Assembly (NCBI GenBank): GCA_003526435.1
Contig: DPWF01000082.1
Span: 1 to 11,182, forward strand
Source: Chitinophagaceae bacterium
GTDB lineage: Bacteria > Bacteroidota > Bacteroidia > Chitinophagales > Chitinophagaceae
Length of the DNA stretch: 11,182 nt
Direction of reading: 5' to 3'
Translations under genes and position numbers: made by a program
The notes under the pieces: model-generated
What the model saw: only the letters and a program-made list of their open reading frames with translations
What the model was told of the DNA's origin: nothing
Database searches by the model: none
Shown: in pieces, positions 6,845 through 11,182 of the stretch
Numbering within the stretch: position 1 is the stretch's first letter
Layout of the letters: every line of letters begins with the position of its first letter

Positions 6845-7903
6845 ATGACCACCATCAAAGGTCCAGGCATTTTTCTTGCACAATTTATGGGAGATACTGC
6901 ACCGTTTCATTCTTTGGAAAGCATTTGTAAATGGGCCGCATCATTGGGTTTTACCGGTGTACAGATTCCTACATGGGATGCGCGTTGCATTGATCTGAAA
7001 AAAGCGGCTGAAAGTAAAACCTATGCCGATGAAATAAAAGGCATCGTAGAAGCTGCAGGTATGCAGATCACTGAACTGTCTACCCATTTACAAGGACAGC
7101 TTGTAGCTGTTCACCCTGCTTATGATGTAATGTTTGATGGATTTGCACCTGAAAATGTAAGAGGCAATGCCAAAGCCAGAACTGAATGGGCGGTACAACA
7201 GTTACAATATGCCGCCAAAGCATCTGCCAATCTTGGATTGAATGCACATGCTACCTTTAGTGGTTCATTATTATGGCATACAGTATATCCCTGGCCACAA
7301 CGTCCGGCCGGACTGGTAGAAACAGGTTTTACAGAACTCGCCAACAGGTGGAAACCAATACTTGATGTATTTGATACCAATGGTGTAGACCTTTGTTATG
7401 AAATACATCCCGGCGAAGACCTGCATGATGGTATCAGTTATGAAATGTTTCTGGAAAAAGTAAACAATCATCCCCGTGCCTGTTTATTATTCGACCCTTC
7501 GCATTTTGTATTACAGTGCCTGGATTACTTAAGTTATATTGATCACTACCACGAACGCATCCGCATGTTTCATGTAAAAGATGCTGAGTTTAATCCAAGT
7601 GGTAAACAGGGTGTGTATGGTGGTTACCAAAGCTGGATCAACCGGGCAGGACGTTTCCGTTCACTAGGTGATGGGCAGGTTGATTTTGGTGCCATCTTCA
7701 GTAAACTCGCAGCCTATAATTACAAAGGCTGGGCAGTGATGGAATGGGAATGTGCCATTAAACATCCTGAAGTGGGTGCCGCAGAAGGCGCACCATTTAT
7801 TAAAAAACATATCATCAAAGTAACCGACAAAGCATTTGATGATTTTGCCGGAACAGGTTCAGATGAAAATTTCAATCGTCGTATTCTGGGAATCAATGAA
7901 TAA
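6845..7903 (+). CDS. Cytosolic sugar phosphate isomerase/epimerase, TIM barrel
   Basis: A 352-residue xylose-isomerase-like TIM-barrel enzyme without signal peptide, so it probably acts in the cytosol beside the preceding oxidoreductase. The expected metal-binding residues are Glu186 (CYEIHPGE), Asp217 (LLFDPSHF), His243 (MFHVKDAEF) and Glu300 (VMEWECA). GDGQVDFGAIF (275-285) is another strand-end motif typical of the family. It is longer than the other two isomerase-fold proteins here and shares little obvious sequence with them beyond the fold, so it is not a recent duplicate. A role in isomerising, epimerising or cleaving a keto sugar together with the upstream oxidoreductase is inferred; the substrate is unknown. 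It starts at the ATG at 6845 after a 102-bp gap largely filled by a hairpin. Confidence 0.9.
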   Translation: MTTIKGPGIFLAQFMGDTAPFHSLESICKWAASLGFTGVQIPTWDARCIDLKKAAESKTYADEIKGIVEAAGMQITELSTHLQGQLVAVHPAYDVMFDGFAPENVRGNAKARTEWAVQQLQYAAKASANLGLNAHATFSGSLLWHTVYPWPQRPAGLVETGFTELANRWKPILDVFDTNGVDLCYEIHPGEDLHDGISYEMFLEKVNNHPRACLLFDPSHFVLQCLDYLSYIDHYHERIRMFHVKDAEFNPSGKQGVYGGYQSWINRAGRFRSLGDGQVDFGAIFSKLAAYNYKGWAVMEWECAIKHPEVGAAEGAPFIKKHIIKVTDKAFDDFAGTGSDENFNRRILGINE

Positions 7904-7909
7904 CTTAGC

Positions 7910-7990
7910 GTGAATAATGAATGGTGAATGAACAATCGTGAATACTGAAGAAATGATTCACGATTGTTCATTCGCCATTCACGAATAACC
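7910..7990 (+). repeat. Heptad-period inverted repeat E (GTGAATG/ATTCACG words)
   Basis: The left side reads GTGAATA, ATGAATG, GTGAATG, AACAATC, GTGAATA from 7910; the right side reads ATTCACG, ATTGTTC, ATTCGCC, ATTCACG, AATAACC from 7956. Arms 7918-7943 and 7956-7981 pair at 25 of 26 positions; the exception is a U-G pair in plus-strand RNA. The loop is 12 nt. The element begins 6 nt after the isomerase stop codon. Confidence 0.82.
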
Positions 7991-8012
7991 AAACCACCAA
8001 AACAATAAAACC

Positions 8013-8402
8013 GTGAAAAAGTACCTAGTATCCCTTTCCCTGCTGGCCCTGATGGCCGCTTGCGGAGGTAGTGAAGAAAAAAAAGACACTGCAGCAGCGC
8101 CCACTGCAACTACTACATCTGATGACCTCAGCAGTAATCCTGATTATACAAAAGGATTGGAACTGATTGGCAAATCAGACTGCCTCACCTGTCATAAAGT
8201 AGGCGATAAATTAATCGGCCCGTCTTATAAAGAAGTAGCAGCAAAGTATGAGAATACAGAAGAGAATATAACAATGCTGGCGGGAAAAATTATTAAAGGC
8301 GGACAGGGTGTCTGGGGTTCTGTTCCTATGACAGCGCATCCTGCTGTTACAGAAGATGATGCCAAAGCCATGGTAAAATATATTTTCCTCTTAAAGAAAT
8401 AA
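8013..8402 (+). CDS. Small lipoprotein c-type cytochrome (single heme)
   Basis: A 129-residue monoheme cytochrome. The leader MKKYLVSLSLLALMAAC ends in a lipobox with the acylated Cys17, then a low-complexity linker rich in Ala, Thr and Glu (18-40) before the domain. Heme attachment is CLTCH (Cys57, Cys60, His61), and the distal axial ligand is probably Met106 in SVPMTAHP. The C-terminal helix DDAKAMVKYIFLLKK is typical of class I cytochromes of the c551/c552 type. The start is GTG at 8013: no ATG precedes the signal peptide in frame at a sensible distance. It is the likely electron acceptor for the GMC dehydrogenase of the divergent arm, taking the place of the cytochrome subunit of other glucoside 3-dehydrogenases. 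That pairing is inferred from gene content. The following gene starts 2 nt after its stop. Confidence 0.92.
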   Translation: MKKYLVSLSLLALMAACGGSEEKKDTAAAPTATTTSDDLSSNPDYTKGLELIGKSDCLTCHKVGDKLIGPSYKEVAAKYENTEENITMLAGKIIKGGQGVWGSVPMTAHPAVTEDDAKAMVKYIFLLKK

Positions 8403-8404
8403 AA

Positions 8405-9124
8405 ATGTTGCACAACTGGTTAACCACCGCAATTTTGAGTGTATTTGTATTGAGTAATACTGTACCGGAAACAACTTCAACCGTATTATTAAAAAGCACT
8501 CCTCAAAAACGAGGCTGGATTTCTTTGTTTGATGGTAAAACAACCAAAGGCTGGACTACTTATGGCAAAGACACATTGGGTAGTTGCTGGAAAGTAGAAG
8601 ATGGTGCTTTACACCTGGACGCTTCTGATAAAACGGGTCGCGGTGATATCATTCATGAACTGGAACTGGAAAATTTTCACCTGAAGCTCGACTGGAAAAT
8701 TGCCAAAAATGGTAACAGCGGTGTTATTTTCTGGGCACAGAACGATCCATCCAAATACAAATACGTATGGTACACCGGCCCTGAAATGCAGGTATTGGAT
8801 AATGATGGACATGCTGACGCAAAAATCAATAAACACCGGGCAGGCAATTTGTATGACCTGGTAGCCAGCAAAGAAGGTGTTACCAAACCTGTTGGTGAAT
8901 GGAACACCGCCGAGATCATCAGTAATCGTGGTAAACTGGAATTTAAACTCAATGGAGAATCCATTCTTACCACTACCTATGGCGATGATCAATGGAATCA
9001 GATGATTGCCGGCAGCAAATTCAAATCAATGCCCGCTTTTGGTAAAAACTTCAAAGGTCATATTGCTTTACAGGATCATGGTGATCATGTTTGGTTCAGA
9101 AATATTATGGTGAAGAAACTTTAG
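8405..9124 (+). CDS. DUF1080 protein, probable 3-keto-disaccharide (3-keto-glycoside) hydrolase
   Basis: A 239-residue secreted protein with an N-terminal hydrophobic leader (about residues 5-18) and a single DUF1080 domain (PF06439, named 3-keto-disaccharide hydrolase) filling the rest. Family landmarks in order: GWISLFDGKTTKGW (37-50), WKVEDGALHL (62-71), NSGVIFWA (104-111), PEMQVLDNDGH (126-136), GNLYDL (147-152), GEWNTAEI (164-171), and the closing GHIALQDHGDHVWFRNI (218-234). Tested members of the family hydrolyse glycosidic bonds next to a 3-keto sugar. The start at 8405 lies 2 nt after the cytochrome stop codon, so the two are co-transcribed. That tie between an electron acceptor and a 3-keto-glycoside hydrolase is the best contextual evidence for the pathway. 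No lipobox is seen, so a soluble periplasmic form is likely. Confidence 0.92.
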   Translation: MLHNWLTTAILSVFVLSNTVPETTSTVLLKSTPQKRGWISLFDGKTTKGWTTYGKDTLGSCWKVEDGALHLDASDKTGRGDIIHELELENFHLKLDWKIAKNGNSGVIFWAQNDPSKYKYVWYTGPEMQVLDNDGHADAKINKHRAGNLYDLVASKEGVTKPVGEWNTAEIISNRGKLEFKLNGESILTTTYGDDQWNQMIAGSKFKSMPAFGKNFKGHIALQDHGDHVWFRNIMVKKL

Positions 9125-9137
9125 CAGGAAGATGATA

Positions 9138-9158
9138 AGCCGCAAGCTACAGGCCGCA
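9138..9158 (+). repeat. Short heptad-period element F
   Basis: Three units in register, AGCCGCA, AGCTACA, GGCCGCA, start 13 nt after the DUF1080 stop codon. The words resemble those of the inverted repeat at 11088-11181 (CTACAAG/CTTGTAG), but no opposing arm is present, so this looks like a remnant or half element. Confidence 0.5.
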
Positions 9159-9193
9159 ACCATTCAGGAAGAAATAAAGATTACTAGTTGAAT

Positions 9194-9223
9194 AAAAACC
9201 GCTTCCAAAATGAAGCGGTTTTT
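9194..9223 (+). terminator. Intrinsic terminator at the end of the plus-strand sugar arm
   Basis: AAAAACCGCTTC (9194-9205) pairs perfectly with GAAGCGGTTTTT (9212-9223) around a 6-nt loop, followed by a T-rich tract. The symmetric A and T runs would let it work in both directions, but here all neighbours are on the plus strand. It lies 69 nt after the DUF1080 stop codon and closes the run that began at 5576. Confidence 0.85.
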
Positions 9224-9242
9224 TATTTTACCTATATCGGCT

Positions 9243-9274
9243 ATTGCAATTATGTAGAAATAATTTTATATTTA
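9243..9274 (+). promoter_or_regulatory. Candidate Bacteroidota-type promoter for the 9333 gene
   Basis: ATTG (9243-9246) and TATATTTA (9267-9274) match the TTTG and TAnnTTTG consensus at 3 of 4 and 7 of 8 positions, with a 20-nt spacer, which is in the normal range. This would put transcription start near 9280, about 50 nt before the ATG at 9333. Its place just after a terminator supports a new transcription unit. Confidence 0.45.
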
Positions 9275-9332
9275 TAATCCCATTCCCCCAGAAAATTGAA
9301 TCCGACATTTCATTCATTTTAAACAATGAACC

Positions 9333-9761
9333 ATGAATGCGTATGCAAATAAATCGGGACAGCATGTAGCCAAAACACCATCTGCACAAGAGGAGTCAGA
9401 TAAAAAGAACGAGGCAGTAGCTGCTACCGATAACCGCCCGGTAGCCAAACAGCAAAGTACGCTTCAGGGTATTGCCAACAGTAGTGCACAGGTGGCACAG
9501 TTGAAGGCTTACCAGTTAATGTCTCATCGTGTTGTTCAGGCAAAAGGCATTAACTATGAAGCCGGAACAGGAGAAGACTGGCATGTACATAAAGATCATG
9601 TAAAGTATGATGGCGATAACAGTTCGCGGATCAATTTCACGGGCAAAACAAAAACGCAAATAAAAAAAGCCATGCAGGAATACCATGACACTTTAGGTCA
9701 CAGCAAAGAACGACAAACCACTTATATCGCATGCAGGAGATGGGTAAGTAAATATTTGTAA
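9333..9761 (+). CDS. Small DNRP-leader protein of unknown function with His-rich C-terminal module
   Basis: This 142-residue protein has no signal peptide and two visible parts. Residues 1-71 are polar and low in complexity and contain DNRPVAKQQSTLQ (33-45) followed by NSSAQVAQLKAYQLM (49-63) and VVQAKG (67-72). I recall this DNRP...LQ...QLKAYQ...VVQ pattern as a leader on secreted, toxin-like or DUF4157-type proteins of Bacteroidota, some encoded near contractile injection systems. Residues 73-142 form a compact module with WHVHKDHVKY (83-92; His84, 86 and 89), SSRINFTGK (97-105) and a Cys134 near the end, which I do not recognise. It is followed by no obvious immunity gene; the next gene is a YdeI-type protein 117 nt away. 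Function is unknown. A small delivered effector is a hypothesis only. Confidence 0.75.
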   Translation: MNAYANKSGQHVAKTPSAQEESDKKNEAVAATDNRPVAKQQSTLQGIANSSAQVAQLKAYQLMSHRVVQAKGINYEAGTGEDWHVHKDHVKYDGDNSSRINFTGKTKTQIKKAMQEYHDTLGHSKERQTTYIACRRWVSKYL

Positions 9762-9878
9762 GTAATTATTGTATAATCGCATCTTTTCAAATTTTCAAGC
9801 TACCCTCAGTCTTTCTGTTTCACAAAGAAGTGATACACTTATGTTTCTCTTTCTCACTTGTTCTTACTACATTAGCTT

Positions 9879-10484
9879 ATGCCCTCTACCGACCCACGCA
9901 TAGATGCATATATTAATAAAGCAGAGGTTTTTGCCAAGCCCATTCTCATTCATATTCGAAAGCTTGTGCACAAAGCCTGTCCGGATATTACTGAAACCAT
10001 GAAATGGAGTTTTCCGCATTTTGAGTACAAGGGTGTGGTTTGCAGTATGGCATCTTTCAAACAACATTGTGCTTTCGGGTTCTGGAAAGCGTCTATCATG
10101 AAGGATCCGGATAAAATTTTACAGACAAAAGACCGAGGTGCCATGGGGCATTTTGACCGGATTACCAGTATCAGGGATCTTCCGGCAGATAAAATTATGC
10201 TCACTTATATAAAAGAAGCAGTAGCACTCAACGAAGCTGGTATTAAACTACCATCCAAACCCAAAGCCGATCCTAAAACCCTGGAAATACCAGCATATAT
10301 TACCACTGCACTAAAGAAAAACAAAAAAGCAAACAGCATATTTGAAGCCTTTCCTTACTCTCATAAAAAAGAATATGTGGAATGGATCACCGAAGCCAAA
10401 ACAGAGCCCACACGCGAAAAACGCATTGCTACCATGATAGAATGGCTGGAAGAAGGAAAAGACAGGAACTGGAAATACAAATAG
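9879..10484 (+). CDS. DUF1801 plus YdeI/OmdA-domain protein
   Basis: A 201-residue cytosolic protein with a DUF1801 domain (about residues 15-115; ETMKWSFPHFEYKGVVCSMASFKQHCAFGFWK is its core region, 39-70) and a C-terminal YdeI/OmpD-associated helical domain (about 137-195; IPAYITTALKKN, then FEAFPYSHKKEYVEWI and the KRIATMIEWLEEG helix). The two-domain form is common in Bacteroidota and Proteobacteria. YdeI-type proteins have been linked to resistance to cationic peptides in enterobacteria, but a molecular activity is not established. The ATG at 9879 is preferred because the conserved region starts shortly after it. A weak promoter match lies upstream (TTTC 9818-9821, TATGTTTC 9840-9847, spacer 18 nt). 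Any immunity role for the preceding small protein is speculation. Confidence 0.85.
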   Translation: MPSTDPRIDAYINKAEVFAKPILIHIRKLVHKACPDITETMKWSFPHFEYKGVVCSMASFKQHCAFGFWKASIMKDPDKILQTKDRGAMGHFDRITSIRDLPADKIMLTYIKEAVALNEAGIKLPSKPKADPKTLEIPAYITTALKKNKKANSIFEAFPYSHKKEYVEWITEAKTEPTREKRIATMIEWLEEGKDRNWKYK

Positions 10485-10518
10485 ATGGCGGATACCTGAT
10501 CTCAGATTGAGGATTTTA
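10484..10518 (+). repeat. GAT-anchored heptad element
   Basis: Five consecutive 7-nt units each begin with GAT: GATGGCG, GATACCT, GATCTCA, GATTGAG, GATTTTA. The first G is the last base of the stop codon of the preceding gene. Further GAT units continue less regularly to about 10553 (10524, 10532, 10539, 10547). There is no opposing arm. Confidence 0.6.
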
Positions 10519-10555
10519 TGTTTGATTTTGTGATCTTTGATTTCCGGATTTCTTT

Positions 10556-10618
10556 TTGACCATTGACCATTGACCATTGACCATTGACCATTCACCATTG
10601 ACCATTCACCATTCACCC
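10556..10618 (+). repeat. Tandem heptamer array (TTGACCA)n, nine units
   Basis: Nine perfect-register units occupy 63 bp: five TTGACCA, then TTCACCA, TTGACCA, TTCACCA and TTCACCC. The only variation is G/C at position 3 plus the final base. The words match the right arm of the inverted repeat at 1306-1332. The array ends 10 nt before the tadA start codon, and the long direct array is a plausible site of slippage. No complementary arm is nearby. Confidence 0.9.
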
Positions 10619-10628
10619 CCACCCTCCC

Positions 10629-11078
10629 ATGCACCCCGAAACACACGAATATTTTATGCAACAGGCATTGAAAGAAGCACAACTGGCTTTTGATGCAGAT
10701 GAAGTGCCTGTTGGCGCTGTTGTGGTGATGAATAACAAGATTATTTCCCGTGGACATAACCAGGTTGAATTATTAAATGATTCCACTGCACATGCAGAAA
10801 TACTTGCATTAACTTCTGCCTACAGCAATCTCGGAGCCAAATACCTGCCCGATGCCACACTGTATGTAACCCTTGAACCCTGTTTAATGTGTTGCGGTGC
10901 TTTGTACTGGGGAAAAATCGGCCGCATTGTATATGGAGCGAGTGATGAAAAAAATGGTTTCAGAAAACACCTTAAAGAGCAGCAATCACCATTTCATCCC
11001 AAAACAGAGATCATCAGCGGCATTTTACAGGATGAATGTGCCTGGCTAATGAAGAACTTTTTTCAGCAGAAAAGATAA
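10629..11078 (+). CDS. tadA: tRNA-specific adenosine deaminase TadA
   Basis: A 149-residue enzyme of the cytidine/deoxycytidylate deaminase fold, the usual length for TadA, which converts the wobble adenosine of tRNA-Arg(ACG) to inosine in the cytosol. The zinc site is complete: His55 and catalytic Glu57 in HAEILAL, and Cys85 and Cys88 in EPCLMCCGAL. Other landmarks are FDADEVPVGAVVV (21-33), GHNQVE (42-47) and KIGRIVYGASDEKNG (96-110). The ATG at 10629 gives the normal N-terminal helix (HEYFMQQALKEAQLAF). Its leader region is occupied by the heptamer array, so a promoter must lie upstream of 10556 or transcription reads through from the preceding gene. A guanine deaminase or other nucleobase deaminase is less likely given the motif set. 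Confidence 0.93.
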   Translation: MHPETHEYFMQQALKEAQLAFDADEVPVGAVVVMNNKIISRGHNQVELLNDSTAHAEILALTSAYSNLGAKYLPDATLYVTLEPCLMCCGALYWGKIGRIVYGASDEKNGFRKHLKEQQSPFHPKTEIISGILQDECAWLMKNFFQQKR

Positions 11079-11087
11079 GGGAGAAGG

Positions 11088-11181
11088 AAGTTACAAGCGG
11101 CATGCCACAAGCTACAAGTTAAGGTAGTGTTATTTCAACTTTACTTGTGGCTTGTAGCTTGTGGCATGCCGCTTGTAACTT
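11088..11181 (+). repeat. Perfect 31-bp inverted repeat H with heptad words
   Basis: Arms 11088-11118 and 11151-11181 are perfectly complementary over 31 bp with a 32-nt loop. Each arm is built of 7-mers: TTACAAG, CGGCATG, CCACAAG, CTACAAG on the left, and CTTGTAG, CTTGTGG, CATGCCG, CTTGTAA on the right, with an extra CTTGTGG at 11144. It begins 9 nt after the tadA stop codon and reaches the window edge, so it may extend further. It is the most perfect member of the set and could act as a 3' hairpin. Confidence 0.85.
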
Positions 11182-11182
11182 T

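Noticed and set aside
7720..8109. Open minus-strand frame across the isomerase end and cytochrome start
   Set aside because: It is antisense to two well-supported genes and runs through the hairpin at 7910-7990; no domain is recognisable.
9333..10484. Toxin-immunity pair of the small His-rich protein and the YdeI-type protein
   Set aside because: The 117-nt gap, a possible separate promoter and the wide occurrence of YdeI proteins without toxins give no real support for a pair.
10556..10618. CRISPR array
   Set aside because: Units are 7 nt with no spacers, and no cas genes are present.
10311..10757. Open minus-strand frame of 148 codons with repeated GQWSMVN
   Set aside because: The repeated peptide is a translation of the TTGACCA array, and the rest is opposite the YdeI and TadA coding sequences.
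11088..11181. Terminal inverted repeats of an insertion sequence
   Set aside because: Only 32 nt separate the arms and there is no transposase; the arms follow the same 7-nt word pattern as other intergenic elements.

Overview
The window looks like a chromosome segment of a Bacteroidota bacterium, most likely Chitinophagaceae or a close relative. I infer this from the protein families, from start sites with A-rich leaders and no Shine-Dalgarno sequence, from one candidate promoter of the Bacteroidota type (-33 TTTG-like, -7 TAnnTTTG-like), and from the style of the intergenic repeats. The assignment rests on recognition, not on a database search.

Positions 1-9124 hold a sugar-oxidation locus with two divergent arms. 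The left arm runs on the minus strand from about 5347 down to 1: MFS transporter, Hyi-like TIM-barrel isomerase with a Tat-type leader, GMC flavoprotein dehydrogenase, gluconate 2-dehydrogenase subunit-3-like lipoprotein, and a second Tat-leader TIM-barrel isomerase that is cut by the window edge. The right arm runs on the plus strand from 5576 to 9124: Gfo/Idh/MocA oxidoreductase, a third and cytosolic TIM-barrel isomerase, a lipoprotein cytochrome c, and a DUF1080 protein of the 3-keto-disaccharide hydrolase family. Together these match the toolkit for breaking glycosides through 3-keto intermediates. The periplasmic flavoprotein oxidises the sugar C3 hydroxyl and passes electrons to cytochrome c. 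DUF1080 and isomerase-fold enzymes cleave or isomerise the 3-keto-glycoside. The product is imported and processed inside the cell. The shared 228-bp promoter region carries a LacI-family-like operator and a second strong palindrome.

A classical hairpin terminator at 9194-9223 closes the right arm. Three unrelated genes follow on the plus strand: a small protein with a DNRP/LQ...QLKAYQ leader that I associate with secreted or contractile-injection-linked proteins of Bacteroidota, a DUF1801-YdeI/OmdA protein, and the tRNA adenosine deaminase tadA.

The most striking non-coding signal is a set of nine intergenic elements. They use different words but share an exact 7-nt period. Eight begin at or within about 13 nt of a stop codon and the ninth is stacked behind one of those. 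Six form long inverted repeats with 18-31 bp arms. They lie inside otherwise operon-like gene runs and may act at the RNA level as 3' hairpins.
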